Shown here: piece after piece, positions 16,490 through 25,633 of the stretch
Layout of the letters: the number at the start of each line of letters is the position of its first letter
How positions within the stretch are numbered: position 1 is the stretch's first letter
NCBI GenBank assembly: GCA_902570035.1
Contig: CACFWO010000004.1
Coordinates: forward strand, 1 to 64,000
Reading direction: 5' to 3'
Length of the DNA stretch: 64,000 nucleotides
Origin: an uncultured SAR86 cluster bacterium
GTDB taxonomy: Bacteria > Pseudomonadota > Gammaproteobacteria > Magnimaribacterales > AG-339-G14
The notes under the pieces: model-generated
Databases searched by the model: none
Told to the model about the DNA's origin: nothing
Seen by the model: the letters and a program-made list of their open reading frames with translations, nothing else
Position numbers and translations under genes: made by a program

Positions 16490-17573
16490 AGCAGAACAAG
16501 CCAAATACTTAATCAAATCTCTTCAGCATCATCCAAGTCCCTATATTATTTTTGATAAATCAAACGGGGTTGAGTGGCTAAATAACTCCGCACAATACAT
16601 ATTTAGCCTTCAAATCGACGAATCTATTTCAATTGGAAACATCAGTAGTATTAATAAGAATTCTGTTAAAAACGAGATTGCTAGTTCATTTGATACAGAC
16701 ATAGAGGTTAAACTAAGAAATATAGAGTTTTATTTGAGAACTAGAATTCATGAGATTCCTTTTGATACAAATTCATCTTTTTTTCTAATTGAAGCTCTAG
16801 CAAATTCTGAAGACGCTTTAGATGCACTTAAAGAAACAATAAGCTGTCTAGAAAATGATCGCATCAGTATGGCCTTTCAAAAACAAGTAGATTTAGAAAC
16901 AGGAAAAATTGTTGGAGTTGAGTCTCTTTTAAGGTTATTAGATGAAAAGGGTAATATTATTTCAAATGATAAATTAATACCTCTTGTTGAAGGAGAGCAC
17001 TTATTTTCTTTGGTTGTCTTAGCTTCGTTAAAAAAACTTAAAGAGTTTTTTAGTTTTGCTAATAAAAATAATATCAAAGGTTTTACTACTTATTTAAATG
17101 TTTCTGCATACACAGTCATGCAAGACAACTTTACGAAATTGATTCTAAATTTTGTAAAAGAAAATGGTTTGGAAAAAGATCAATTAGGCCTTGAAATAAC
17201 TGAAACAGCTGAATTAGAAGATAGGAATAAAGCTGCATTTGCTTTTGAAACATTAAAAGAAAACGGAGTTCCTCTGGCTTTAGATGATTTTGGAGCTGGA
17301 TATTCTTCTCTAAGTTATCTAAGAGATTTGCCAATAAGTCTAATCAAACTTGATAAAAACTTTGCAAATACAATTGATTTATCAGATACAAAAGAACTTA
17401 TTAAATTTGTTGTAAATATTTCAAATAATTTGAAACTTGATATGTTGGTTGAAGGTATAGAAACTTTAGAACAAAAGAATGAATTTATGCATTTAGGTTG
17501 CAAAAGGGGTCAAGGATACTTTTTTCATAGACCAGAATTTTTAGAGACTTTTATAGAAAATAATAATGAATAA
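16476..17573 (+). CDS. EAL-domain c-di-GMP phosphodiesterase with N-terminal PAS-like domain
   Basis: The 365-residue cytosolic protein has a PAS-like N-terminus (about 1-110) and an EAL domain (about 120-362). Catalytic and metal positions are visible: E149 in a variant ESL motif, N208 in YLNVS, E240 in LEITE, D270-D271 in DDFGAGYSS, K291, and E326/E329 in VEGIE. The metal ligands and loop 6 are intact, so hydrolysis of c-di-GMP to pGpG is likely despite ESL instead of EAL. It is coupled by overlap to the genes on both sides. Confidence 0.88.
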   Translation: MKIIEAEQAKYLIKSLQHHPSPYIIFDKSNGVEWLNNSAQYIFSLQIDESISIGNISSINKNSVKNEIASSFDTDIEVKLRNIEFYLRTRIHEIPFDTNSSFFLIEALANSEDALDALKETISCLENDRISMAFQKQVDLETGKIVGVESLLRLLDEKGNIISNDKLIPLVEGEHLFSLVVLASLKKLKEFFSFANKNNIKGFTTYLNVSAYTVMQDNFTKLILNFVKENGLEKDQLGLEITETAELEDRNKAAFAFETLKENGVPLALDDFGAGYSSLSYLRDLPISLIKLDKNFANTIDLSDTKELIKFVVNISNNLKLDMLVEGIETLEQKNEFMHLGCKRGQGYFFHRPEFLETFIENNNE

Positions 17574-19020
17574 TTCATCAAAACCTTCAAAAGGTGCTGA
17601 AAAAATTCTCTTGGCACAAATTAAACAAGAATTTTCAGCTCCAGCAGAAGCTATAGAACATTACATAGAAGTGGTAGAACAGTTTGCAAAAGAAAATCAT
17701 CTAAATGTATCTTCTGAGATAAATCAAATCAAAGATTCCGAAAAGAAACTTCTTAGCCAATACGAGGATGCTTTCAATGAAAATACTTCCTTAAATAGCG
17801 AAAAAAAATCCTCAGAAGAATATTCTGTCTTGCGCCACAATCTAAGAACACCTCTCAACGCGATTATTGGATATAGCGAAATTCTTATAGAGGATTTTGA
17901 AGAGGATTTGTCCGATGAAATAATTAAAGATCTAGAATCGATTTTAAATCTTTCCAGAGACATCGAAAAAGCAATCGAAAGATTTGTTGATTTTATTAGA
18001 GGGGAGTTATCTGAAACAGAGGTGATTGATTCAGATCAAGGACAAATTGAAAATGCTGAGTCCCTTTTTAAATCCCTGGGTGATATTGATTACAGTTTAG
18101 AAATCGAAGAACATCTTCAAAATTCTGATGTTCTCATTGTTGATGACAACGTTACTAATTGTGAAGTTCTAGCACGAAGACTAAGTCAAAATGGATTAAG
18201 TTGCAGAATGGCTTATGATGGAACTACTGCTATTGAAGAGGTTGAAAAGAAGACACCTGATCTCATCTTATTAGATGTAATGTTGCCAGATATAAATGGC
18301 TTAGAGTTGCTTAAAAAATTTAGAAAAAAAAATAAAATTGATTCACTGCCGATAATAATGGTTTCAGCCTTCAACGATGTTGATAGCGTTGCAAAATGTA
18401 TAAAACTAGGAGCATCAGATTATTTACCAAAACCACTGAATGGCACAATCTTAATGGCCAAATCTATTGCAAATTTGGAAGCAAAATATTTTCGTTCCAG
18501 AGAGCAAGAACTCTTAAAAGAATTACATATACGTGCAACAACTTGTCCTTTGACTGGTATTTCTAACAGAAAAGTAGTTTTTGATAAAATTGACAAAGCC
18601 TTTAAAAAAACTAAGAAAAAAGATGATTACGTTTTTAATATTCTTTCAATGGACATAGATTTCTTTAAATCGGTCAACGATACTTATGGTCATCCCGGAG
18701 GCGATGAAGTTTTGATTGCCATAGCAAATAAATTGAATAGCTCTTTTAAAACCAATCTTGTAGGAAGGGTAGGAGGTGAAGAATTCATTGGGGTTATAGA
18801 TAAACTTGAGAACCTTTCAGTCTTTGATTTCTGTGAAAATATTAGAAAAGAAATAGTTGATTTACCGATAAAATTTCAAGATCATAATATAAAGGTTACT
18901 ATGAGTGGAGGTCTTGCTTCATCTACTGAAATAGAGAACTTAGAAGATTTGATTAATTTAGCTGATGAAAGACTTTATAAAGCTAAAAAAGGGGGGCGTA
19001 ATCAAATTATTTTTCAATAA
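17566..19020 (+). CDS. HisKA-like / REC / GGDEF protein, probable diguanylate cyclase
   Basis: The 484-residue protein contains a histidine-kinase dimerisation box (LRHNLRTPLNAIIGYSEIL, His91) but no ATPase domain. A receiver domain (about 187-300, phosphoacceptor D237) and a GGDEF domain (about 320-484) with GGEEF at 403-407 follow. The RxxD inhibitory site is absent upstream of GGEEF. It should make c-di-GMP under control of phosphorylation at D237, possibly from the hybrid kinase encoded convergently nearby. The HisKA without ATPase may serve as a dimeriser or docking module. It overlaps the EAL gene by eight bases, giving an opposing enzyme pair in one operon. Confidence 0.87.
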   Translation: MNNSSKPSKGAEKILLAQIKQEFSAPAEAIEHYIEVVEQFAKENHLNVSSEINQIKDSEKKLLSQYEDAFNENTSLNSEKKSSEEYSVLRHNLRTPLNAIIGYSEILIEDFEEDLSDEIIKDLESILNLSRDIEKAIERFVDFIRGELSETEVIDSDQGQIENAESLFKSLGDIDYSLEIEEHLQNSDVLIVDDNVTNCEVLARRLSQNGLSCRMAYDGTTAIEEVEKKTPDLILLDVMLPDINGLELLKKFRKKNKIDSLPIIMVSAFNDVDSVAKCIKLGASDYLPKPLNGTILMAKSIANLEAKYFRSREQELLKELHIRATTCPLTGISNRKVVFDKIDKAFKKTKKKDDYVFNILSMDIDFFKSVNDTYGHPGGDEVLIAIANKLNSSFKTNLVGRVGGEEFIGVIDKLENLSVFDFCENIRKEIVDLPIKFQDHNIKVTMSGGLASSTEIENLEDLINLADERLYKAKKGGRNQIIFQ

Positions 19021-19033
19021 ATAGGAGATTGAA

Positions 19034-19396
19034 ATGAAAAAAATACTATACGTCGAAGATAACGAAATGAATCGTGATATGTTAAGTCGAAGGCTTACGA
19101 GACGCGATTATGAAGTAATTTTTGCTTTTGACGGTCAAGAAGGTTTAGACAAAATGAAATCTGAATCACCCGATGTTGTCCTTATGGATATGGGTTTGCC
19201 TGTCATGGATGGTTGGGAAGCAACAACTAAAGCCAAGGCTGATCCTGAAATTTCTGACATTCCCATAATTGCTTTAACAGCACACGCTATGGAAACAGAC
19301 AAACAAAAGGCTCTTGATTGCGGAGCTGATGATTTTGATACGAAACCAGTGGATTTTAAAAGACTTTTAGAAAAAATCGAGTCTAATATCAATTAA
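19034..19396 (+). CDS. Single-domain response regulator (DivK/CheY-like)
   Basis: The 120-residue stand-alone receiver domain has the acidic pair in YVEDNE, phosphoacceptor Asp in VLMDMGLPVMDGWE, Thr in ALTAH and Lys in DTKPVD. It has no output domain, so it must act by protein contact or as a phosphate shuttle. It is the last gene of the c-di-GMP operon, 13 bases after the GGDEF gene with a GGAG ribosome site. It shares TTAA with the stop codon of the convergent hybrid kinase, its probable partner. Confidence 0.88.
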   Translation: MKKILYVEDNEMNRDMLSRRLTRRDYEVIFAFDGQEGLDKMKSESPDVVLMDMGLPVMDGWEATTKAKADPEISDIPIIALTAHAMETDKQKALDCGADDFDTKPVDFKRLLEKIESNIN

Positions 19397-22383
19397 TCAT
19401 TTAGAACTTTGGAGATCAAATTCGGTAATTGGTTTATCGACACCTCATCTTTTTTTAATAATCCTTCAACATTCGTTTTTAATAACTCTTCTTGAACTTC
19501 ATTTAATTCTTTTCCAGAATAAACTATAACATTGGGTTTAGATTTAAATTCCATCGTCACAAATTTTTCTAAAAATTCAAAGCCATCCATTCTAGGCATT
19601 TCTAAATCTAGGACTATTAAAGTAGGGTCATTTACTAGCTGATTCAATCCTTCGTTTCCATCTTTTGCTGTTATGGCTTTAAAGCCATTATCTTCAAGAG
19701 CACGGGATAAAATATCTCTAGTATTTTCATCATCATCGACTACTAAAATAGTATTGTTCTTTGATTCTTTTGAGACGAATTTTTTTACTATATCTAAAAA
19801 TTTATTTCTTTCGATAGGCTTTGTTAAATAGTCATCGGCTCCAAGAGAAAAAGCCAATGATTCTTGTGACATTTGAGACACCATAATGACCGGTATGTCT
19901 TTAATAGATTCATCTGATTTACATTCTTTAAGGATAGACCAACCATCTCTTCCAGGCATTAGAACATCTAATAGAATAAGTTTTGGTTTTGTTTCGCGGA
20001 TCATATTTAACCCTTGCTCACCATTTGTAGCTCCCAACATGGTCAATCCTGCTTTTTTAATCGTTCTTTTCACAAGATCATGCATAGCAATATCATCGTC
20101 GATGAGGACGCATAAATTTTCACCTGCTAAAGCACTTACTTCTTCATTTTCAAGGTCTTCAGCCTCTTCACAGATTCTAGGAATAAAAATTGTAAAAACA
20201 GATCCTTTACCTTTTTCAGATGAAACTGTTACTCCTCCGCCCATAAGCTCGGCAAATCTTTTTGAAATTGGAAGACCCAGACCGGTACCACCATGAGTTG
20301 CAGATGTCGACCTTTCCGCTTGCTCATATTCTTCAAATACCTTCGAAACGCCTTCTTGACTCATCCCTTCACCATCATCTGTGACTTTGAATTCAATCAT
20401 CTCTGTGCCGTCCTTATCGAAAGTGCTTACATTGAGAGTTACTAATCCACCTTTAGTAAACTTAAACGCATTGCTTAAAAAATTTGTGACACATTGTCTT
20501 AATTTTGTTTCATCTTGAGTCATTGAACCTATTGCTTCCTGAACTTCAATTTTGAATCCATTATCATTCTTAGCAGCTAAAGGAGCATTAATGTCTCGTA
20601 AAGTTTCAACAACTTTCTCAATTTCAAAACTGGTGAGATACAATTCCATTTTTCCTGATTCAATCTTTGATAAGTCAAGAATATTATTAATAAGAGAAAG
20701 TAAATGTGTTCCGGATGTGGTTATCTTTTTCAAATCAGGCATTAAATCGTCATAGCCCAAGTCTTCACACTCTTCGTACAACATTTCCCCATAACCTAAA
20801 ATAGCATTTAATGGTGTTCTTAATTCATGACTCATATTTGCAAAAAACTTACTTCTTTGTTCATTTGCTTCTAATGCTTCGTCTCTAGATTCTTCCATTT
20901 CTTTTGTTCTCGTGTCGATAAGTACTTGAACCTCTTCAGCCATTCTGGTGAAAGCTACCGTCATTAATTCTATAGAGGCTTCTTCTCCTTCTTCATCAGA
21001 ACTTTCTTTTGCTAAAGACTTCATTTTATTTATATCATTTAAAATTAGTGTCCTGGAATCGCCTTCTAATTCATCAGCTAATATAGTCATTTTTTCTATG
21101 ATTGCTGTGTCTCTCTCTTTTCTTCTACTTGCTTGTTTAGCTCTTATATCTTCCATTTCATTCAAATGGCCTCTATAGATTTCTAAAGCTTTAGCTAATT
21201 CTCCAACTTCATCGTCTTCCGATCTAAAAATACCTTTTCTTTGTGGCATTGTTTTAGAGAGATCTCCGCTTGTTAAAGCTTGTAATACTTCAATAGCCTT
21301 ATTAACTGATCCAAATATATTTGCTGAAATCGTCGAAGTTATCGCAATTACAAAAATCATTACGACTATTATTAAAACCAATATGTAGGTCAAGATAGAA
21401 TTTTCTTGATCAATACTAGCTTTTTCATTTCTGAAGATAAAAAACTGAGCCTTATCTGAAGATAAGTATGAACTTAAAGGTAAAAGGGTAATTGAAGAAC
21501 CTAGAGAGGCATCACGAGCAGAAGTTCTATTTCCAAAATCATTTAAGTTAACATTAGCTTTATCTACATGATCCTTAAGATTGGAAATTCCATAGTTTGT
21601 TGTTTCATAGGATCCTAAATCAGTTTCGAAACTTGCGTAATCATCTCCTAAAGAGATAACTCCGTCATTAGTTTGGACTGCAGTTACCAATTCAAATTCA
21701 TCACCAAAGGTTTCCATGGATTTTCTTATATCAATTCCTAAAACAATAATTGCTTCTGCATCCCTTGAGAAAGCTTTGACAGGGAAAGCCATGATTTGAT
21801 TTAACGTACTTATTTCACCTCCCGATGTGTCTTCTATAATTTGCAGTGATCTTCTAGGCCTAGAAGAAGCATCCGATAGATATTTATTTAAATCATTGAG
21901 GTATTCTGGCTTAGCGCTTGGATTACAAGCATCAACTCCAGATAAATCTAGAGCAGAACTACAATAAAATCTTTTACCATCAGGATAATAAGCTTTTACA
22001 AAACTCAAATTACCCTCGTCTAAATCAAATTCGAACATTAGATCTAACAAATACCCTGATTCACCAATATTTTTATCAGAAATAAATTGAATTAATGGAT
22101 TACTATATTGATGATCTGGGGAGGAAAGCTCTTCTTCTGGAAAAATTTCAATTTCAGGATCCCAAAAATTACCTTTTTCTCCTGTTTGAGGCAGCCAAGC
22201 ATTGATAGAATCAAAAGAAGTTTCTAAAGTTTGAAACCAGGCAGATTCATAGGTTGAGACAAGAGACTCGCTAGAAAATGATCTTTGGATGTTTTCTCTA
22301 TAGTTGTATAAAAAAATAAGAGAAAGGGCAAGTATTACATTACCTATTAAGCCAATTAAAATTAATGTGGTTCTTATACGCAT
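19393..22383 (-). CDS. Membrane hybrid sensor histidine kinase with two receiver domains
   Basis: The 996-residue protein has TM1 (about 7-27), a large periplasmic sensor (28-330), TM2 (331-353), HAMP (about 354-410) and a long coiled coil. A HisKA domain follows with H519 in SHELRTPLNAI. The HATPase has N-box LSNAF near 636, DDGEGM near 669 and GGTGLGL near 698. Two receiver domains follow, with phosphoacceptors D806 and D926. This is a phosphorelay kinase; the ligand is unknown. No Hpt domain is present, so phosphate may pass directly to the REC or REC-GGDEF proteins encoded convergently. Confidence 0.9.
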   Translation of the reverse strand: MRIRTTLILIGLIGNVILALSLIFLYNYRENIQRSFSSESLVSTYESAWFQTLETSFDSINAWLPQTGEKGNFWDPEIEIFPEEELSSPDHQYSNPLIQFISDKNIGESGYLLDLMFEFDLDEGNLSFVKAYYPDGKRFYCSSALDLSGVDACNPSAKPEYLNDLNKYLSDASSRPRRSLQIIEDTSGGEISTLNQIMAFPVKAFSRDAEAIIVLGIDIRKSMETFGDEFELVTAVQTNDGVISLGDDYASFETDLGSYETTNYGISNLKDHVDKANVNLNDFGNRTSARDASLGSSITLLPLSSYLSSDKAQFFIFRNEKASIDQENSILTYILVLIIVVMIFVIAITSTISANIFGSVNKAIEVLQALTSGDLSKTMPQRKGIFRSEDDEVGELAKALEIYRGHLNEMEDIRAKQASRRKERDTAIIEKMTILADELEGDSRTLILNDINKMKSLAKESSDEEGEEASIELMTVAFTRMAEEVQVLIDTRTKEMEESRDEALEANEQRSKFFANMSHELRTPLNAILGYGEMLYEECEDLGYDDLMPDLKKITTSGTHLLSLINNILDLSKIESGKMELYLTSFEIEKVVETLRDINAPLAAKNDNGFKIEVQEAIGSMTQDETKLRQCVTNFLSNAFKFTKGGLVTLNVSTFDKDGTEMIEFKVTDDGEGMSQEGVSKVFEEYEQAERSTSATHGGTGLGLPISKRFAELMGGGVTVSSEKGKGSVFTIFIPRICEEAEDLENEEVSALAGENLCVLIDDDIAMHDLVKRTIKKAGLTMLGATNGEQGLNMIRETKPKLILLDVLMPGRDGWSILKECKSDESIKDIPVIMVSQMSQESLAFSLGADDYLTKPIERNKFLDIVKKFVSKESKNNTILVVDDDENTRDILSRALEDNGFKAITAKDGNEGLNQLVNDPTLIVLDLEMPRMDGFEFLEKFVTMEFKSKPNVIVYSGKELNEVQEELLKTNVEGLLKKDEVSINQLPNLISKVLND

Positions 22384-22398
22384 AATTGCGCATTATCT

Positions 22399-22797
22399 TT
22401 ATTTTTCTGCGGTCAAGAGAAAATTTATTTTTACTTGAACATCATTGACTTGAACTGGAACGCTATCATAAGTAGAAGGTTCGTATATCCATTTCCTTAT
22501 TGATTTCATCGCTGCTCTGTCAAATAAACCTGCTGGTTCACCTTCTAGTACGTAGGGATCAATTACAGAACCATCTTGATCAACGTCAAATTCTATTATC
22601 ACGTATCCTTCTCGTTCGAGACGCAAAGCTTTTCTGGGATAGGTAGCTGGCGCTTGGTAAGACCTTGAAACTTCTATCTCAATAGTTTCTCCGTCAACTG
22701 TAATGTAGCCAGTGTCAGCGATAACAATAGATGGAAGTGCTAGACTCAAATAAACTGGCAAAAATTTTAAATTGAACAATCTTCTATGGAAATTCAT
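22399..22797 (-). CDS. Small TonB C-terminal-domain protein
   Basis: The 132-residue protein has an N-terminal hydrophobic export segment (about 12-27) followed almost directly by a TonB_C domain. The domain shows YPRKALRLEREGYVIIEFDVDQDGSV and a FDRAAMKSIRKWIYEPS segment. The proline-rich periplasmic spacer of true TonB is missing and a consensus AxA cleavage site is not certain. It could be secreted or tethered to the inner membrane, and a normal TonB role is doubtful. It lies 15 bases after the hybrid-kinase start on the same strand, so it may be co-transcribed with it. Confidence 0.75.
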   Translation of the reverse strand: MNFHRRLFNLKFLPVYLSLALPSIVIADTGYITVDGETIEIEVSRSYQAPATYPRKALRLEREGYVIIEFDVDQDGSVIDPYVLEGEPAGLFDRAAMKSIRKWIYEPSTYDSVPVQVNDVQVKINFLLTAEK

Positions 22798-22861
22798 TTT
22801 TTAAACTCCTTAAAATGGATTATTATAGTGTATAGGGTAATTAATTCCACTTTAAAAATAA

Positions 22862-23260
22862 ATGTCTTTAATATCAGAACTTCTTTTAAATCAGAGGTAT
22901 TGGGAAATCTTTTCAATTTCAGAAAATTCTTCCATAGAGGATGCTTGTAAAATCCTATATAAAAATAAAATTGGAGCCTTATTAGTATATTGCGGTAAAT
23001 CTGACGATCCAAATAATCTAGTTGGGATCATTACAGAAAGGGATGTTATTGAAGATATTTCTACGAAAGGAGCCGCACACTTGCAAAGTCAAATTAAAGA
23101 CATTATGTCTTCTAAAATAATTAAAGTTTCTCCAGAGAACTCCACAGACGAAGCAATGGATTTAATGATAGATAATCAAATCAGACATCTTGCAGTAATG
23201 GAGAATGATAAGTTATTAGGTGTTGTTTCTATGAGAGACATTGTAAAAAAATTCAACTAG
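22862..23260 (+). CDS. CBS-domain pair protein
   Basis: The 132-residue cytosolic protein consists of two CBS motifs. The first is about residues 10-65, ending in GIITERDVIEDI, and the second about 75-130, ending in GVVSMRDIVKKF. CBS pairs bind adenine nucleotides or S-adenosylmethionine and regulate partner proteins. No catalytic domain is attached. It is divergent from the TonB-like gene and directly upstream of a broken ThDP-enzyme gene, with which it may once have formed an operon. Confidence 0.85.
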   Translation: MSLISELLLNQRYWEIFSISENSSIEDACKILYKNKIGALLVYCGKSDDPNNLVGIITERDVIEDISTKGAAHLQSQIKDIMSSKIIKVSPENSTDEAMDLMIDNQIRHLAVMENDKLLGVVSMRDIVKKFN

Positions 23261-23267
23261 TTTTCTA

Positions 23268-23483
23268 GTGAACGCCTCAGACGCATTAATAAAAACACTA
23301 GTTGCCAATGGCTTGGAAGTTATTTTTGCAAATCCTGGCACTTCTGAAATGCAATTAGTAGTTTCAATAGACAATAATCTAGAAATAAGACCAGTATTAG
23401 GATTATTTGAAGGAGTACTTACTGGAGCCGCAATAATTAGTGATTTTATTAACGGTAAACCTGTAACCGATTTAATCAGATAG
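23268..23483 (+). pseudogene. N-terminal remnant of a thiamine-diphosphate enzyme
   Basis: The 71-codon frame starting at GTG 23268 matches the N-terminus of acetolactate-synthase or benzoylformate-decarboxylase-like enzymes. It shows SDALIKTLVANGLEVIFANPGTSEMQ and GLFEGVLTGAA, including the glutamate of the family's FEG motif. Homology stops after about residue 52 and the frame ends at 23483. The remaining roughly 450 residues, including the ThDP-binding part, are absent. It begins seven bases after the CBS gene with no convincing ribosome site. It is best read as a decayed gene. Confidence 0.7.
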
Positions 23484-23613
23484 ACATTAGAAAAGATATT
23501 TTTTTACTAATATCCGCTTATCTACTTATCTGGCATGGTTTATATAGATTATTAGGTTGATAATATTGATTCATATATATTCGTATAATATATATTATGT
23601 AAAGTAATTAATA

Positions 23614-24102
23614 TTAGACAATCTCCATATAAACGACTGAATACCCTTCTTTTATAGTGCATTCAGTGATTTCAGAAAATCCATGTTTTCTATGAAAGTT
23701 AATAGATAACTCATTAGGTGGTTTTGTATTTACCTCTGCGCATATCGGTATATTAAATTTATCTTTAATTGATAATAATTGTTTATATAGAGTACTTCCA
23801 ATACCTGAAGACTGATATTTATTGGCTATCGCAATACGATCAATGTAGATAAATTTATTATGTCTTTCTTGAAAAAATTTATAGTTGATAGATTGGTAAT
23901 TAGTGTTTTCTCTAAGACAGATGACAAAACCCAAACATATGCCCTTCCTTATGAATCCATAAGAAATATTTGATATTTTAATTAAGTGTATAAATTCATT
24001 TAAAGATACAGATCCAACTTTAGGAACTTGTTGTTGATTTATTTCGAAGAATGATGAAAAGATTTCTACGTCTTGATTAATTTTTAAATTAATTATTTCC
24101 AA
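23614..24102 (-). CDS. GNAT-family N-acetyltransferase
   Basis: The 162-residue protein has the acetyl-CoA-binding GNAT core IDRIAIANKYQSSGIGSTLYKQL (roughly 90-112) and a late motif NFHRKHGF. It transfers an acetyl group to an unknown amine. No ATG fits the N-terminus; TTG 24102 is the most plausible start, with an in-frame stop eight codons upstream and no clear Shine-Dalgarno. The gene may therefore be weakly expressed or 5'-truncated. It is not tightly linked to neighbours. Confidence 0.75.
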   Translation of the reverse strand: MEIINLKINQDVEIFSSFFEINQQQVPKVGSVSLNEFIHLIKISNISYGFIRKGICLGFVICLRENTNYQSINYKFFQERHNKFIYIDRIAIANKYQSSGIGSTLYKQLLSIKDKFNIPICAEVNTKPPNELSINFHRKHGFSEITECTIKEGYSVVYMEIV

Positions 24103-24235
24103 ATTTAAGATCTTGGAAATAAACTAAGCAAAAATTCTGAAGTTGGGTTTTTCAATATATCTTTTACCGTTTCTTCATACAATGCATGAGAATAGAAAAA
24201 TTATTAATGGAGCAAATAGATGTAATTTTTTAAAT

Positions 24236-24655
24236 TTAGTCATTCTTTGAAGGAATAACTGTTTCAATATTTAATTGCCCTTTTAATCCAGCAACTCTGT
24301 GTTGTGCACTTTTTATATAATCTGGATCAGAAATCATATCTAACATTGCTTTCCTGTTTGGATAAGTAGCTATCGCAACAGAATCCCAAAGTTCTTCCAC
24401 TTCGCCCAACATTAATCTTTTTACATCAGCTCCAAATATAGCCTTTGCCCCTACTCTAGCTAGATGATGTTGTACCTCTTCAGAATAAATAGCATAAGCC
24501 TCTCTTCCCGATAAATCTGTTTCTCTTTTATCTGGATATTCAGCTTTATCTTTAAACTTGAGAAGATTCACCATATAGATTGGCTCATCATTACCTGTTT
24601 CAAGAAATTCTTCCATTTGATCATCGTTTGGCATTACTTTATTTTCAAATTTCAT
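24236..24655 (-). CDS. DUF1330-type dimeric alpha/beta-barrel protein
   Basis: The 139-residue protein shows MVNLLKFKDKAEYPD, ATYPNRKAMLDMISDPDY and a final GLKGQLNIET, matching DUF1330. These are ferredoxin-like proteins related to small monooxygenases and isomerases, with no agreed activity. It is the last gene of the seven-gene minus-strand operon, and its ATG overlaps the TGA of the nitronate-monooxygenase gene by one base, so translation is coupled. It may act on a product of the preceding enzymes. Confidence 0.8.
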   Translation of the reverse strand: MKFENKVMPNDDQMEEFLETGNDEPIYMVNLLKFKDKAEYPDKRETDLSGREAYAIYSEEVQHHLARVGAKAIFGADVKRLMLGEVEELWDSVAIATYPNRKAMLDMISDPDYIKSAQHRVAGLKGQLNIETVIPSKND

Positions 24656-25626
24656 CAGACAGCTTGTTTAAGTTTTGATTGAATAATTTCTTCAGCTTCA
24701 TTTACTATCCTATCAATAAGTTCTTTTACACTAGGGATGTCATAAACCAAACCTGCAACCATACCGCACGACCAAGCTCCAGCATCCATATCGCCGTCCA
24801 TCATGATCGTTGGATAGACTCCTGCAACTTCATCCACAATATCAGAGAATGTTAGCTTATCTCCAAGAGCTTTTTCTTTTTCCATCAATCTATCAACTGC
24901 AGGATTTGCTAATACTCTCTCGGTGTTAGTAAGAGACCTCATAATTAACCTTGTATCCAATTCAGAGGCATTTACGATAGCTTTTTTGACATTTTCATGG
25001 ACTGGGGCTTCTTCAGTAGCTATGAATCTAGTTCCCATATTCATCCCTTCTGCTCCTAAAGCCATTGCTGCAACTAAACTTCTAGCGTCAGCCATTCCTC
25101 CAGAGGCAACAAAGGGAATTTCTAATTCATCTGCTGCTCTAGGCAACAAAATAAAATTAGGAATATCGTCTTCGCCTGGATGGCCTCCACATTCAAATCC
25201 ATCGACCGATATAGCATCACATCCCACGCTTTGAGCTTTCAAAGAATGTCTTACAGATGTGCACTTATGGATAACTTTAATCCCAGCATCTTTTAAGGCA
25301 GGCATATATTCAGCAGGGCTCCTTCCAGCTGTTTCTACTATTTTAACTCCACCTTCAATGATAACTTTAATAAGGCCTGGGTAGTCTGGTGGTGTTAAAG
25401 AAGGTAAAAAAGTTAAATTCACACCAAAAGGTTTATCGGTCATATCCTTACATTTTGCTATTTCATTTGCTAACTTTTCTGGAGTACCTTGAGTAAGACC
25501 AGTGATTATTCCTAAGCCACCAGCATTCGATACAGCAGCTGCCAATTCAGCAAATCCAACATAGTGCATTCCACCTTGAATAATGGGATGCTCTATATCA
25601 AAAAGTTCAGTAATTTTTGTTTTCAT
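24655..25626 (-). CDS. Nitronate monooxygenase-like FMN enzyme (with active-site His)
   Basis: The 323-residue TIM-barrel flavoprotein of the NMO / 2-nitropropane dioxygenase family shows the N-terminal PIIQGGM, PFGVNLT, a GGH motif with H149 in FECGGHPGE, and phosphate-binding VASGGMAD and GAEGMNMGTRF. The histidine matches the catalytic base of class I nitronate monooxygenases. These oxidise alkyl nitronates such as propionate-3-nitronate, but the family also holds other FMN enzymes. It lies between the metallo-beta-lactamase-fold gene (7-base gap) and DUF1330. Confidence 0.82.
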   Translation of the reverse strand: MKTKITELFDIEHPIIQGGMHYVGFAELAAAVSNAGGLGIITGLTQGTPEKLANEIAKCKDMTDKPFGVNLTFLPSLTPPDYPGLIKVIIEGGVKIVETAGRSPAEYMPALKDAGIKVIHKCTSVRHSLKAQSVGCDAISVDGFECGGHPGEDDIPNFILLPRAADELEIPFVASGGMADARSLVAAMALGAEGMNMGTRFIATEEAPVHENVKKAIVNASELDTRLIMRSLTNTERVLANPAVDRLMEKEKALGDKLTFSDIVDEVAGVYPTIMMDGDMDAGAWSCGMVAGLVYDIPSVKELIDRIVNEAEEIIQSKLKQAV

Positions 25627-25633
25627 AACTCTC

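Noticed and set aside
19886..20296. Plus-strand 136-codon frame inside the hybrid kinase
   Set aside because: It is a shadow of the receiver and ATPase domains on the other strand, with no domain of its own.
22794..23012. Minus-strand frame overlapping the CBS gene
   Set aside because: Antisense to a clear CBS-domain protein; product looks like random composition.
23573..23595. Perfect 9-bp inverted repeat near the ThDP remnant, considered as a terminator
   Set aside because: The stem is made only of A and T, so it is weak and likely in such AT-rich DNA, and no T-run follows on either strand.
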